A DNA stretch of 64,000 nt from Flavobacterium sp. Root186 (GCF_001428525.1 NZ_LMHW01000001.1:124705-188704), one strand, 5' to 3'; shown: positions 16,172 through 25,621, counted from the stretch's first letter. Program-made: numbers and translations. Notes: a model not told the origin generated them from the sequence alone.

Positions 16172-16984
16172 ATGAACGATTCAAAAATAAATCAAAAAAC
16201 ATCGCCCATTGCTTATTCCTGCTATTACACCCAAAATCGGGAAGGCGAGCAATTTGCTGCAGAACATGTTTTGAGTTTTCAGATTTCGGGAATTTTGACT
16301 TTAAATAATGGAAATAAAGAATATGTTTTTAATCCGGGCGATTTTAGATTTATCCGAAGAAATCAGCTCATTAAATTCATCAAACAGCCCGATCCGAATA
16401 CGGCTTTTCAGTCTATTTCAATTTATTTGAATCAGGAAGCACTTCGTGATTATTCGATACAATACAATCAAAAAACAAGTTTAATTAAAAGCCCGGAAAC
16501 GGAAATGGTTTTGCAGTTAAAAGAAGTTCCGTTATTGAAAAGCTTTATGGATTCGCTGATTCCTTACATCAACGAAGATCAGCTTATTACCGAAGAACTT
16601 CAGACTTTAAAAGTAAACGAAGCCATTACGATTTTACTGCAATGCAATCCGGAATTAAAAGATATTTTATTCGACTTTAACGAACCTGAAAAAATTGATC
16701 TCGAAGCGTTTATGAAAAAGAATTTTCATTTTAATGTACAGTTAGATCGTTTCGCTTATTTAACGGGAAGAAGTCTGGCTACTTTTAAAAGAGATTTTCA
16801 GCGTATTTTCGATATTTCTCCAAGCCGTTGGTTAATTCAGAAAAGATTACAGGAAGCGTATTACCAAATTAAAGAAAAAGGAAAAACACCTTCTGAAGTT
16901 TATTTAGAAGTGGGTTTTGAGGATTTATCGCATTTTTCATTTGCTTTTAAGAAACAGTTTGGAATGCCGCCTTCAAAAGTTTAG
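16172..16984 (+). CDS. AraC-family transcriptional regulator
   Basis: 270 aa. An N-terminal cupin-like sensor (about 1-150: EHVLSFQISGILTLNNGN, EYVFNPGDFRFIRRNQL) and a C-terminal double HTH (about 180-270: LDRFAYLTGRSLATFKRDFQ, then PSEVYLEVGFEDLSHFSFAF, KKQFGMPPSKV). This layout matches regulators found beside SDR and cupin genes. TAAATTTG at 16160-16167 would place transcription start near or at the ATG. Likely targets are the 14847 direct repeats. Confidence 0.92.
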   Translation: MNDSKINQKTSPIAYSCYYTQNREGEQFAAEHVLSFQISGILTLNNGNKEYVFNPGDFRFIRRNQLIKFIKQPDPNTAFQSISIYLNQEALRDYSIQYNQKTSLIKSPETEMVLQLKEVPLLKSFMDSLIPYINEDQLITEELQTLKVNEAITILLQCNPELKDILFDFNEPEKIDLEAFMKKNFHFNVQLDRFAYLTGRSLATFKRDFQRIFDISPSRWLIQKRLQEAYYQIKEKGKTPSEVYLEVGFEDLSHFSFAFKKQFGMPPSKV

Positions 16985-17032
16985 TGCTCAGTGATCAGTT
17001 TTTTTTAGTGATCAGTAGCAGGATTTAATCAC

Positions 17033-17140
17033 AGTTTGTCATTTCGAGGAACGAGAAATCGCACCAGATATTCCACACAGTAATTCTCCAATCTTTGTCG
17101 AGTTTCGTGTGCGATTTCTCGTTCCTCGAAATGACAAACT
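17033..17140. repeat. Long-hairpin intergenic repeat, copy 1
   Basis: A perfect 32-bp inverted repeat (17033-17064 with 17109-17140) contains the core CGAGGAACGAGAAATC. A second imperfect outer pair (TGATCAGTTTTTTTTAGT and ACTAAAAAAAACTGA type) surrounds it. Related copies lie at 34387-34498 and, degenerate, 37951-37998. It lies between convergent genes and could also terminate transcription. Confidence 0.8.
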
Positions 17141-17213
17141 GCATTAGGTTAATTCTTTAAACTGATACTAAAACTGATCACTAAAAAAAACTGACCACTG
17201 ACCACTAAAAAAA

Positions 17214-17981
17214 CTATCTATTCTCAAGCCAGCTCAAAAACGCCGTTGCTTTCTCCTTCCCAACCAATAATTTTTCCTCAGTTGGAATAGTAAGTTTTAG
17301 AATCAATTTTCTTGAAAAATAATGCTCTGCTTCTCTTATAGCAGAAAAGTTTACCAAATATTGTCTGTTGATTCTGAAAAACTGAATGGCCGATAAAAGT
17401 TTATGAACTTCATCCAGAGATTGTGTAATTTGATATTCAGTTTTATCAAAAGTTACTATTGTTGGTGTTTCATTTTTGATGTAGAAAAAGGCAATATTTT
17501 CTGTCTGAATGGTTTGGTATTTATTGTTTTTGAAAACCAAAAAACTGCTTTTTCCTTTATTCTCACCCGTTCTCGTTAAGAGATAATCGAAATCGGGCAT
17601 CATTTTTTTATTTCTTTGGAAGAAGTTTTTCAGTTCACCCGCTTTTTTAATCGCTTGTGAAATACTTTCTCTTGAAAAAGGTTTTAAAACATAATCGATT
17701 CCGTTTGATTTGAAAGCGTCGATGGCATAATCATCAAAAGCGGTACAGAAAATTACGGGAGATAAAACTTCTACATTTTTGAAAATTTCAAAGCTCAAAC
17801 CATCTGCAAGCTGAATATCCATAAAAATTAAATCGGGCTGATCGTTTTCTAAAAGATAACTTACCGCCCCATCTATACTTTGAATATACGACAAAATTTG
17901 AGCATCGGGTCTGATACTCAAAATTAGCTGACCAAGTGCTTTGGCCGTTTTTACTTCATCTTCAATTATTACGATAGTCAT
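17214..17981 (-). CDS. LytTR-family response regulator
   Basis: 255 aa. Receiver domain with VIIEDE acidic pair, phosphoacceptor in LIFMDIQLADG, VIFCTAFDDYAIDAF switch region and KPF Lys motif. The C-terminal LytTR DNA-binding domain (about 150-255) has FLVFKNNKYQTIQTENIAFF and FFRINRQYLVNFSAI. It overlaps the upstream kinase by 20 nt, so the pair is co-translated. LytTR regulators bind pairs of direct repeats, but the target is unknown. Confidence 0.95.
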   Translation of the reverse strand: MTIVIIEDEVKTAKALGQLILSIRPDAQILSYIQSIDGAVSYLLENDQPDLIFMDIQLADGLSFEIFKNVEVLSPVIFCTAFDDYAIDAFKSNGIDYVLKPFSRESISQAIKKAGELKNFFQRNKKMMPDFDYLLTRTGENKGKSSFLVFKNNKYQTIQTENIAFFYIKNETPTIVTFDKTEYQITQSLDEVHKLLSAIQFFRINRQYLVNFSAIREAEHYFSRKLILKLTIPTEEKLLVGKEKATAFLSWLENR

Positions 17982-18978
17982 AGATCAGTGGTATTTTTAC
18001 TTTAAAAAGGGTTTCGGTTTTATCAATTTCAATTTCTTTGTTAACCAAATGCAGGAATCGCTGGTTAATATTGTTTAATCCAACGCCGGTTGATACAGTT
18101 CCTCGTTTTAGCTGAATTGGATTTTCAATTACCAGAAAATCATTTTCAGTATATAATTTAATTTTCAAAGGTTTATCAAGCGAAACGACATTGTGTTTGA
18201 TACAATTCTCGATTAATAATTGCAGCGAAAAAGGCGGAATCGCACAATCGTATTGTTTGTCATCTATTTCTTTTATGACTTCAAATCCATCTTCAAAACG
18301 GGCTTTCAGCAGATATACATATGAATCTAAAATTTGTAATTCTTCTTTTAACGGAATCAAATCCATTTTTCTGCTTTCGAGAGTAAATCGGTAAAAATCA
18401 GATAATTTCAGGATAAAGTCAGAACTCTGCGGATCCTGCATATCGACCATCGATTTTAAAGTATTCAGACTGTTGAATAAAAAATGCGGGTTTACCTGTT
18501 GCTTCAATAATTCGTATTGCGCTCCTAAATGTACTGCTTTGGTGCGTTCCAACTCTACTCCCATTTGCTGTGTTTGATAATTCTGAAAAAGTAAATGCAG
18601 AAACATATATACTATCAAATTGATCAAAATACCCCGAAGTTCGAACATGATTGGCGCGTCCATTTTTGAAACCTGAAAAAGTTCCTGATGTGCAATTACG
18701 AGAATCACCATCAGTAAAATCCCCAAAACAACACTCAATAAAAGTTTCCAGTTAAACAGACTTTTATTGGTACGCTGCGATGAAAATTTTGGTAAACTAT
18801 AAATATTGTAATACCATATAAAAAGGGAGAACAGCAGTGTAATTGAAGAGTTTATGATGATGTCTCCAGGCGTAGAATCGGCATCAAATAATTTGGGGAT
18901 TGAAGCCAGAATTGCGAGTGCAATCGAGCTTCCCCAAATAATTTTGAGCGAAACCTGAAAACGTTTTGATTTTTCCAT
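17962..18978 (-). CDS. LytS/YehU-type sensor histidine kinase
   Basis: 338 aa. Four hydrophobic segments in the first 150 residues, then the His_kinase domain with phosphoacceptor in QVNPHFLFNSLNTLKSMV and a HATPase with IPPFSLQLLIENCIKHN (N-box) and VGLNNINQRF (G2). There is no extracellular domain, so it probably senses within the membrane. Partner of the overlapping LytTR regulator. Confidence 0.95.
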   Translation of the reverse strand: MEKSKRFQVSLKIIWGSSIALAILASIPKLFDADSTPGDIIINSSITLLFSLFIWYYNIYSLPKFSSQRTNKSLFNWKLLLSVVLGILLMVILVIAHQELFQVSKMDAPIMFELRGILINLIVYMFLHLLFQNYQTQQMGVELERTKAVHLGAQYELLKQQVNPHFLFNSLNTLKSMVDMQDPQSSDFILKLSDFYRFTLESRKMDLIPLKEELQILDSYVYLLKARFEDGFEVIKEIDDKQYDCAIPPFSLQLLIENCIKHNVVSLDKPLKIKLYTENDFLVIENPIQLKRGTVSTGVGLNNINQRFLHLVNKEIEIDKTETLFKVKIPLIYDYRNN

Positions 18979-19021
18979 AATTGTATCCGTTTTTTATCCT
19001 GTTGGTCAAAGATAAGTTTAT

Positions 19022-19335
19022 TTGAAAAAAGATTTTATGCAGATTTAAAAAGATAATTTAAGTTTGTTTTTAATCTCGCAAAGTCGCAGAGGCGCAAAGT
19101 TTTTATTCGCAAATTATATGGGAATAGAATCAAAAAATCTCCAAAATCTGTCTGAATCTGCGTGAAACATATTTTAACCCATAGGAACATAGATTAATTA
19201 AAGAACTAAAAGAAAATCTAGATTTTCACATATAGTTTTGCACTTGAAATATTTCACGCAGATTCCGCAGATTAAAGCAGATACAGCAGATTTTTTAATT
19301 TGATCTGCATAAATCTGCTGAATCTGCGTGAAAAA
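19022..19335. repeat. Array of AATCTGC/CGCAAAG-type intergenic repeats
   Basis: Three blocks are visible: CTCGCAAAGTCGCAGAGGCGC near 19074-19098, AATCTGCGTGAAAC near 19147-19168, and a hairpin with arms TTTCACGCAGATTC / AATCTGCGTGAAA at 19250-19334. Same family as 15932-16017. No gene is supported in 18979-19362. Confidence 0.7.
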
Positions 19336-19362
19336 CAATAAGCTATGTGTGTTTAAAAAAAA

Positions 19363-20103
19363 TTAAACTCGTTTTACTTCTAAAATTGCCCCTGAATTCA
19401 TATCCTGAACAAACCCGACGATTTCGAAATCCTGTGCATTATAATTTTTAGGAAGATGAACCGAAGTTGTCCCTTTTTTAACTTTGTTTAAATCTACAGA
19501 TTGAAGATTACGAACAATTTGATAGTGCGATAAAACTCTGTGTGCGTTCTCTCCTCTTTTTACATTGCTTTTGGCTTCTTTTTGAACTACAGCAATCAAT
19601 AAGCGGCTGTTTTTTGAAGTACCTTCAACATTATAATTTACAGCAAGAGAATTGGAGTTTTGACTGGCTTCTAAACTTAAATTCGTCGAAGCTGGTTTTG
19701 AAAGTGCCGATTTAATTCCGTTTCGTAAACTTGTTTCCTGAGAACCGATATAATCGATTTTTCCGTTAATGATTACTTGTGGCGTATAAATGGGATCTTT
19801 GCCCATATATTTAGCATAATCGTATTGTCTTTTTGTATAATCGGCATTGCTGAAGATGTCTTTCCAGCCTTGTTTGTCCCAATAATCTACGTGATACGAG
19901 AGTACATAAACATTTTTATCCTTTAATTCATTTTGAATTTTACCAAGTAATTCATCTGCCGGCGGACAGCTCGAACAGCCTTCTGAAGTATATAATTCTA
20001 AAAGGGCAAAGCCTTTTTTATCTGGATTGCTTTGACTGAAAATGGTGTTTCCGGTTAAGAAAAATAGCATTGCAAAAGCACTTATTATTTTTATCTTTTT
20101 CAT
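19363..20103 (-). CDS. DUF1223 secreted thioredoxin-fold protein
   Basis: 246 aa with signal peptide (MKKIKIISAFAMLFFLTGN). The DUF1223 hallmark LLELYTSEGCSSCPPADELL carries a CxxC-type motif (CSSC), followed by YHVDYWDKQGWKDIF and PQVIINGKIDYIGS. The C-terminal half is beta-rich. Family members are periplasmic thioredoxin-like proteins of unknown role. The gene is 102 nt downstream of the hydrolase gene and may be on its transcript. Confidence 0.9.
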   Translation of the reverse strand: MKKIKIISAFAMLFFLTGNTIFSQSNPDKKGFALLELYTSEGCSSCPPADELLGKIQNELKDKNVYVLSYHVDYWDKQGWKDIFSNADYTKRQYDYAKYMGKDPIYTPQVIINGKIDYIGSQETSLRNGIKSALSKPASTNLSLEASQNSNSLAVNYNVEGTSKNSRLLIAVVQKEAKSNVKRGENAHRVLSHYQIVRNLQSVDLNKVKKGTTSVHLPKNYNAQDFEIVGFVQDMNSGAILEVKRV

Positions 20104-20205
20104 GATTTTTGAAGTTGTGAATTATTAATTGTGAATTGTGAATTTTATATGCTTGATATTGATTTGTGAAATGTGAGATGTAAAAGGTAATTAATCATTA
20201 ACCAT

Positions 20206-21210
20206 TTACAATTTACCATTAGCTACGTCTATAATCGCCTGCGCAAATGATTTCGGGTCTTCTTGTGGAACGTTGTGTCCAATTCCTTTTAGAATTCTGT
20301 GGGTATATTTTCCTGTGAATTTGTTGGCGTAGGCTTTTCCATCCGCGAAAGCGCCGTCAAAATCGCTTCCTATTGTAATTGTCGGCACTTTTATTTCAGG
20401 TCTTGCTGCAAGGCGTTTTTCTAAACTGTCGTATTTAGATTCTCCTGCTTCCTGAGATTGTCTCCATCTGTAATTGTGAATTACGATTGCTACGTGATCC
20501 GGATTATTAAAAGACTGCGCCGTTTGATCGTAAGTTGCTTTGTCAAAATTCCATAACGGAGAAGCGATCTGCCAAATTTGCTTGTTGAATTCATAAGTGT
20601 TTTGGCTGTAGCCGAGTTTTCCTCTTTCGGTTGCAAAATAATATTGGTACCACCATCCTAATTCTGCTTTTGGAGGCAATGGTTTTAAGTTGGCTTCCAA
20701 ATTCACTACCAAATAACCGCTTACCGAAACCAGACCTTTTACACGTTCCGGCCAAAGTGCTGCCATAACTACTGCTGTTCTAGCCCCCCAATCGAATCCG
20801 CCAACTACGGCTTTATCGATTTTTAAGGCATCCATAAAAGCAATAATATCACTTGCTAATGCTGCTTGCTGTCCGTTTCTGAAAGTAGTTGCAGAAAGAA
20901 AAGTTGTGGTTCCTGAACCTCTTAAATAAGGCGTAAATACATGATAGCCTTTTGAAACTAAAATAGGCACTACTTCATTGTAACTGTGAATATCATAAGG
21001 CCAGCCGTGAAGTAAGATTACCGGAGTTCCGTTTGAAGGACCGGCTTCTGTATATCCTACATTTAATAATCCGGCGTTGATTTGTTTTAAAGTCCCTAGT
21101 GAACCTTCTGGTTTTTCTGTTTGTGCAATTACTGCTGCGTTTACTAAAAGAAAGGCAATTAAAAGAACTGCGTTTGTAATACTGTTTTTGATTTTTACTA
21201 TCGTTTTCAT
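20206..21210 (-). CDS. Alpha/beta hydrolase, epoxide hydrolase/dehalogenase-like, secreted
   Basis: 334 aa with N-terminal signal peptide (LIAFLLVNAAVIAQ). Oxyanion motif VILLHGWPYD, nucleophile elbow VVGGFDWGARTAV with Asp as nucleophile, as in epoxide hydrolases and haloalkane dehalogenases. The catalytic His is in KGIGHNVPQEDP. A cap domain lies between. It probably acts outside the cytoplasm on a hydrophobic xenobiotic or lipid. Its promoter carries the tandem-repeat operator. Confidence 0.9.
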   Translation of the reverse strand: MKTIVKIKNSITNAVLLIAFLLVNAAVIAQTEKPEGSLGTLKQINAGLLNVGYTEAGPSNGTPVILLHGWPYDIHSYNEVVPILVSKGYHVFTPYLRGSGTTTFLSATTFRNGQQAALASDIIAFMDALKIDKAVVGGFDWGARTAVVMAALWPERVKGLVSVSGYLVVNLEANLKPLPPKAELGWWYQYYFATERGKLGYSQNTYEFNKQIWQIASPLWNFDKATYDQTAQSFNNPDHVAIVIHNYRWRQSQEAGESKYDSLEKRLAARPEIKVPTITIGSDFDGAFADGKAYANKFTGKYTHRILKGIGHNVPQEDPKSFAQAIIDVANGKL

Positions 21211-21256
21211 AATTATTATTTTTTTTGATTAGTTGATTATCAGTTAATTTCTTCGT

Positions 21257-21332
21257 CAAAGGTATCTTGACAATCCTCGTTTTAAAAGGAGAAAAAAGGT
21301 GAAGTGGACAAAGTAAAAGTTGAAATGGACAA
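21257..21332 (-). promoter_or_regulatory. Tandem-repeat operator and -7 element of the hydrolase gene
   Basis: The minus strand reads TTGTCCATTTC (21322-21332) and TTGTCCACTTC (21301-21311), 21 bp apart. Exactly 36 nt further is TACCTTTG (21257-21264), a consensus -7 element. The sequence around the -7 is nearly the same as in the cupin promoter (GTTAATTTCTTCGTCAAAGG versus GTTAATTTCTTGGTCAAAAG). Confidence 0.7.
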
Positions 21333-21389
21333 TGGTTGAGTTATGAATTTTGAGTTATGAGTTATGAATGAAATGCGAATGAATTCAAC

Positions 21390-21512
21390 CGCAAAGGGCG
21401 CTAAGATTTACGCAAGGTTCGCAAAGTTTTTTTTGTACAGCTTTTCGATCTTTGCGTTTTTTAAAGAATCTTACAAGCCAAATATCTTTGCGTGCTTTGC
21501 GGTTAAATTATT
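21390..21512. repeat. ACCGCAAAG-type long inverted repeat
   Basis: Arms AACCGCAAAGGGCGCTAAGAT and TTTGCGTGCTTTGCGGTTAA form an imperfect hairpin with an inner CGCAAAG/CTTTGCG pair. A related element lies at 22105-22236. It occupies most of the 21333-21518 gap. Confidence 0.65.
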
Positions 21513-21518
21513 TGCAAA

Positions 21519-21932
21519 CTATTTCTTCATCACCAAAACCGGTTTTCCTTTTTCGACTATATAAGTGGCCAGTTCTGATGCTTTTACATTGGTATTGTTT
21601 TTAGCCGAGTGAACAACTCCTGCCGGGATAAAAAGTACTTCTCCTGCTTTTAAGGTTACTGGCGGCTGGCCTTCTACTTCATATTCAAGTGAACCTTCTA
21701 ATACATAAATGATTTCTTCACCCGGATGAGAATGTTTTCCGAAAGCGGTATGTCCGTCAAAATCAATTCGGGCCTGAACGGTTTCTCTTCCCGGAATACT
21801 TAAATCGTGTTTTTGTAAATCAGTACGTTTTATTCCGTTTTGTGCTGCGATTTGATTTGGAATCAAAAAGGCGATTATTCCTAAAATGATAATGGCGATT
21901 ATTACCCATGTTTTTTGTTTTTTAGTTTCCAT
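21519..21932 (-). CDS. Membrane-anchored cupin
   Basis: 137 aa. One N-terminal hydrophobic segment (TWVIIAIIILGIIAFLIPN) then a single cupin barrel. Motif 1 (GKHSHPGEEIIYVLEG) has the His-His-Glu metal ligands, and motif 2 (LFIPAGVVHSAKN) supplies the last His. It may be a metal-dependent enzyme or a sensor-like binder. Expressed from the shared operator-bearing promoter. Confidence 0.88.
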   Translation of the reverse strand: METKKQKTWVIIAIIILGIIAFLIPNQIAAQNGIKRTDLQKHDLSIPGRETVQARIDFDGHTAFGKHSHPGEEIIYVLEGSLEYEVEGQPPVTLKAGEVLFIPAGVVHSAKNNTNVKASELATYIVEKGKPVLVMKK

Positions 21933-21974
21933 AACTTTTGATTTAAATTATTTTGTTGTTGTTAATTTCTTGGT

Positions 21975-22050
21975 CAAAAGTAGAACGGTAACCCTTCTTA
22001 CGAAATGAGAAAATAGTCCAAACGGACGAAGTTTGAGGTGAAACGGACAG
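21975..22050 (-). promoter_or_regulatory. Tandem-repeat operator and -7 element of the cupin gene
   Basis: The minus strand reads CTGTCCGTTTC (22040-22050) and TCGTCCGTTTG (22019-22029), 21 bp apart. Exactly 36 nt further is TACTTTTG (21975-21982). The 13-mer GGTGAAACGGACA at 22037-22049 is identical to the complement of 14089-14101 in the DoxX promoter. Confidence 0.7.
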
Positions 22051-22104
22051 TCTTGGAGTTAGGAGTTTTGAATTATGAGTTATGAGTTTGAAATGCGAAT
22101 AACT

Positions 22105-22236
22105 TAACCGCAAAGTGCGCAATGATTTTGACTCGTAAGACTTACTATAAACGCAAAGTTCGCAAAGCTTTGTAAATAAAACTTTGCGAACTTTTGTTAA
22201 ACCTTAGCTCCCGATAGTTATCGGGATTGCGGTTAA
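22105..22236. repeat. ACCGCAAAG-type repeat, second copy
   Basis: Contains CCGCAAAGTGCGCAATGAT, ACGCAAAGTTCGCAAAGC, a CTTTGCGAAC return arm and GATTGCGGTTAA at the end, with a small CCCGATAGTTATCGGG palindrome inside (22210-22225). Same family as 21390-21512. No gene in 21983-22275. Confidence 0.65.
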
Positions 22237-22275
22237 AAAAATCAACTCATAACTTATAACTAATAATTCATAACT

Positions 22276-23019
22276 TTAAGAAAGAACCATTCCTCCATCC
22301 ATAATGAAATCTGCTCCGGTGATGAATTTTGCTCCTTCACTGCTTAAATACGAAACCATCTTGGCAACATCTTCTGATTTTCCCATTTGTTTTAACGGAA
22401 CTTTCTCAACAACAATATCCATAATACCATTTACGGTAGCTTCGTCTAAACCTACTTTTTTCATGACTTCGGTTTGGGTTGGGCCCGGACTAACTGAATT
22501 TACCCTGATTTTTCTAGGCGCTAATTCCAAAGCTGCTGATTTCATAATTGAATTCAAAGCCGTTTTACTCGCCGAATAAACCGAAGATCCCGGCCCGGGC
22601 ATACTCGCCGTATTTGAAGAAAGAAATACAACCGACGCTCCATCCTTTAAAATTGGAATAAAACGGCTTAATGTGAAATACGCTCCTTTAAGATTCACAT
22701 TCATAATATTGTCGAATTGTTCTTCTGATGCCTGTTCTATATTTCCTAATCCGGCAATTCCGGCATTGATGAAAAGAATATCGACTTTACCAAAATCCTG
22801 TTTAACTTTTAAAGCCAGACCTTCAATATCGGAAACAATCGCTTGGTCTGCTGTTATTGCCGTAACGCCCAATTCCAGTGCTGCTTTTTCTATGGCTTCT
22901 TTTCTTCTTCCGGTAATAATAACTTTTGCTCCCTGCTCTTTTAGTTGTTTTGCTGCAGCATAACCTATACCGCTGTTTCCGCCTGTTATTACGGCTACTT
23001 TATCTTTTAAATTGTCCAT
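22276..23019 (-). CDS. Short-chain dehydrogenase/reductase
   Basis: 247 aa classical SDR. AVITGGNSGIGYAAA (glycine motif), INAGIAG, catalytic Ser in VVFLSSNTASM, YSASK as the YxxxK pair, and VSPGPTQT; the C-terminus ends GADFIMDGGMV. Typical of 3-oxoacyl reductase/glucose dehydrogenase-like SDRs that cannot be assigned a substrate. A TAACTTTG -7 element lies on the minus strand at 23045-23052. Confidence 0.93.
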   Translation of the reverse strand: MDNLKDKVAVITGGNSGIGYAAAKQLKEQGAKVIITGRRKEAIEKAALELGVTAITADQAIVSDIEGLALKVKQDFGKVDILFINAGIAGLGNIEQASEEQFDNIMNVNLKGAYFTLSRFIPILKDGASVVFLSSNTASMPGPGSSVYSASKTALNSIMKSAALELAPRKIRVNSVSPGPTQTEVMKKVGLDEATVNGIMDIVVEKVPLKQMGKSEDVAKMVSYLSSEGAKFITGADFIMDGGMVLS

Positions 23020-23044
23020 TTTTATATGTTTAAAATTAATGGGA

Positions 23045-23052
23045 CAAAGTTA
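23045..23052 (-). promoter_or_regulatory. -7 element of the SDR gene
   Basis: TAACTTTG on the minus strand, 25 nt before the SDR ATG. It lacks the tandem-repeat operator of the neighbouring cupin and hydrolase genes. The remaining divergent gap to 23290 shows nothing recognisable. Confidence 0.5.
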
Positions 23053-23290
23053 AATTGGAAAGGCTATTGCTTTTTTAAAGGTATCATGGAGTATACTGCA
23101 AACTAGAAATTAACATTTGAATATTCTCAAAAATCAATTTCAGGCAAAAATTAAAAATTAGTGTTAAATATATGCATCGAATTTGCATTTATTTGGTTAA
23201 AATTATCCGATTTATTCATATTTACAGTCGCTTTTTCTTAATTTACTTTTAAAACTTCATTAAACAGCTGTTAAATCTTAACAAGAATTC

Positions 23291-23321
23291 ATTGTAAATC
23301 GTGTAGGAAAACGTATATTTG
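23291..23321 (+). promoter_or_regulatory. Promoter of the kai operon
   Basis: ATTG (23291-23294), 19 nt, then TATATTTG (23314-23321) matches the Bacteroidota -33/-7 pattern. It lies 23 nt before the GTG start of kaiC. Confidence 0.65.
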
Positions 23322-23344
23322 AGAGAATACTGAATTTTATTATC

Positions 23345-25018
23345 GTGCAAGAAAAAACAAAATCACATCATTTTATATTTCCAAAAACTCCAACCGGAGT
23401 TGACGGACTAGACGAGATTACGGATGGAGGATTTCCGCAAGGACGCCCAACTTTAATCTGCGGCGGCGCCGGATGCGGAAAAACATTATTATCAATGCAA
23501 TTCCTTATTAAAGGCATTACAGAATTCAACGAACCCGGAGTTTTCATGTCTTTTGAAGAACCTTCGGATGATCTTACCCTAAATGTAAAATCTCTTGGCT
23601 TTGACCTCGAACAACTTAAAAAAGATAAAAAACTCGTAGTCGATCATGTTCGCGTCGAAAGATCAGAAATTGAAGAAGCCGGCGAATACGATCTTGATGG
23701 TTTATTCATAAGATTGGGCCACGCCATCGATTCTATAAAAGCGACTCGTGTTGTTCTGGATACTATCGAATCTTTATTTGCAGGTCTTGATAATCAGGCA
23801 ATCCTGCGAGCCGAATTACGAAGATTATTCCATTGGCTCAAAACAAAAGGCGTTACAGCTGTTATTACCGGAGAACGAGGTGAAGCAACCTTAACCCGTC
23901 AGGGATTAGAAGAATACGTTTCAGACTGCGTTATTGTTCTCGACCATCGTGTTATTGAACAGGTTTCGACCCGAAGACTCCGAATTGTAAAATACAGAGG
24001 TTCAACACACGGAACAAACGAATATCCGTTTTTAATTGATGAAGAGGGAATTTCAGTACTTCCTATTACGTCGTTAAAACTGGATAACGAAGTTTCTTCA
24101 GATGTAATTCCAACAGGTGTTCCCGGATTAAATGAGATGTTTCATGGCGGAGGTTTCTATCGCGGAAGCAATATTTTGGTATCAGGAACGGCGGGAACGG
24201 CCAAAACTACCGTTGCCTGTTATTTTGCCAACGAACAATGCGAAAAGAACGAAAAAACAATTTATTTTGCTTTTGAAGAATCGCCGCAGCAATTGGTTCG
24301 CAACATGAAATCGATTGGTATTGACCTTGAAAAACACATTAAAAAAGGCATTCTGCAAATTCATTCTTCACGTCCGTCATTAAACGGACTTGAACTGCAT
24401 TTACTTACGCTTAGAAAATTAATCAAAGAATTTGAACCTACCACTATTATTATTGACCCAATCAGCAATCTTATTACCGTAGGAAGCGAACATGAAGTTC
24501 GTTCTATGCTCGTACGATTAATCGATATGCTTAAAGCCAACAATATTACGGCCATGTTTACGTCTTTAAATAAACAGACAGATAATTTCAGACCAGATTT
24601 GGCCGAAGAATCCGTTTCGTCTTTAGTAGATACCTGGATTACCGTTCGTGATATGGAAGGCGTAGGCGAAAGAAACCGTGGTATTTTTATCATCAAAGCC
24701 AGAGGAATGGGACATTCTAACCAGGTAAGGGAATTTGTGATAACTGGTAAGGGAATCGAGTTACTGGATGTAGAATTAGGCCCGCAGGGAATCCTGACCG
24801 GAGCTGCGAGAAAATCACATCAGTTTAAGAAAACCATTTCGGATATTAAGCTTCAAAACGAAATTAGCCGAAAAGACCGTGAAATCGAACGCAAACGTAA
24901 AGTCCTTGAAGCCAATATTGAAGCCTTAAGAACCGAATTTGAATCGGCAGAAGAAGAACTGAGTATCCTTAAAGCAACAGAAGAATTGCAGGAAAAACTG
25001 TCTTCTAAGAAAAAATAA
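23345..25018 (+). CDS. kaiC: KaiC-family double-domain ATPase
   Basis: 557 aa, GTG start. Two tandem RecA-like domains as in cyanobacterial KaiC: the first with Walker A GGAGCGKT (40-47) and catalytic Glu pair [10 protein letters not shown], the second with GTAGTAKT and [10 protein letters not shown]. The position of the cyanobacterial Ser/Thr autophosphorylation pair reads SVSSLVDTW, so two hydroxyl residues (Ser-Ser) are kept. A charged C-terminal coiled coil of about 55 residues replaces the cyanobacterial tail. Followed at 7 nt by kaiB. There is no kaiA, so a KaiBC-based stress or timing switch is more likely than a full oscillator. Confidence 0.95.
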   Translation: MQEKTKSHHFIFPKTPTGVDGLDEITDGGFPQGRPTLICGGAGCGKTLLSMQFLIKGITEFNEPGVFMSFEEPSDDLTLNVKSLGFDLEQLKKDKKLVVDHVRVERSEIEEAGEYDLDGLFIRLGHAIDSIKATRVVLDTIESLFAGLDNQAILRAELRRLFHWLKTKGVTAVITGERGEATLTRQGLEEYVSDCVIVLDHRVIEQVSTRRLRIVKYRGSTHGTNEYPFLIDEEGISVLPITSLKLDNEVSSDVIPTGVPGLNEMFHGGGFYRGSNILVSGTAGTAKTTVACYFANEQCEKNEKTIYFAFEESPQQLVRNMKSIGIDLEKHIKKGILQIHSSRPSLNGLELHLLTLRKLIKEFEPTTIIIDPISNLITVGSEHEVRSMLVRLIDMLKANNITAMFTSLNKQTDNFRPDLAEESVSSLVDTWITVRDMEGVGERNRGIFIIKARGMGHSNQVREFVITGKGIELLDVELGPQGILTGAARKSHQFKKTISDIKLQNEISRKDREIERKRKVLEANIEALRTEFESAEEELSILKATEELQEKLSSKKK

Positions 25019-25025
25019 AATTAAA

Positions 25026-25319
25026 ATGAAAAAAGAAGTAGCCGAATGGCAATTATTGCTCTATATAGCGGGTCAAACGCCAAAATCGATCAAGGCGCTG
25101 GAGAACATAAAAAAATACGCCGAAGAACACTTAAAAGGAAAATACAGCATCGAGATTATCGATTTGCTGAAGAATCCGCAATTGGCAGAAGGCGATCAAA
25201 TTTTGGCTGTACCAACCCTGGTGAGAAAATTTCCTGAACCTATTCGTAAAATTATAGGTGACCTTTCTAATGAAGAAAGAGTGCTTGTAGGACTTAATAT
25301 TAAACCTGTAAACGCTTAG
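25026..25319 (+). CDS. kaiB: KaiB-family protein 1
   Basis: 97 aa, close to the usual KaiB length. The thioredoxin-like KaiB core is clear: [60 protein letters not shown]. KaiB proteins bind the KaiC first ring after a fold switch and can recruit output kinases. It lies between kaiC and a second kaiB paralogue with 2-nt spacing. Confidence 0.95.
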   Translation: MKKEVAEWQLLLYIAGQTPKSIKALENIKKYAEEHLKGKYSIEIIDLLKNPQLAEGDQILAVPTLVRKFPEPIRKIIGDLSNEERVLVGLNIKPVNA

Positions 25320-25321
25320 AC

Positions 25322-25621
25322 ATGGAAGATTCATCTGATGGCACAAGTACAACCAAACATAAGTTCAAACTTTTTGTTTCAGGTATGTCTGTTAAATCAG
25401 GACATGCAATCGAAAATTTACGCAGAATATGCGATACTTATCTCAACAACAATTACGAATTAGAAATTATAGATATCAGCCGTGATAAGGAACAAGCCGT
25501 GATTCATCAAATTGTGGCAATCCCAACATTAATCAAAATACATCCTGAACCCAAAAGAATCATTTTGGGCGATTTATCAGATAAAGAAAAGGTCTTGTAT
25601 ATATTAAACATTGAACAATAA
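25322..25621 (+). CDS. kaiB: KaiB-family protein 2
   Basis: 99 aa. Same fold as its neighbour but divergent: FKLFVSGMSVKSGHAIENLR, LEIIDISRDKEQAVIHQIVA, IPTLIKIHPEPKRIILGDLS. The conserved NPQLA segment is replaced by DKEQAV. Two unequal KaiB copies beside one KaiC suggest alternative binding partners or a heteromeric ring. Its 3' end overlaps the putative start of the downstream kinase. Confidence 0.92.
   Translation: MEDSSDGTSTTKHKFKLFVSGMSVKSGHAIENLRRICDTYLNNNYELEIIDISRDKEQAVIHQIVAIPTLIKIHPEPKRIILGDLSDKEKVLYILNIEQ

Noticed and set aside
23020-23290. Tandem-repeat operator before the 22276-23019 SDR gene
   Set aside because: The -7 element is present, but no TTGTCCRTTTC copies occur at the expected distance, so this gene is not added to the proposed regulon.
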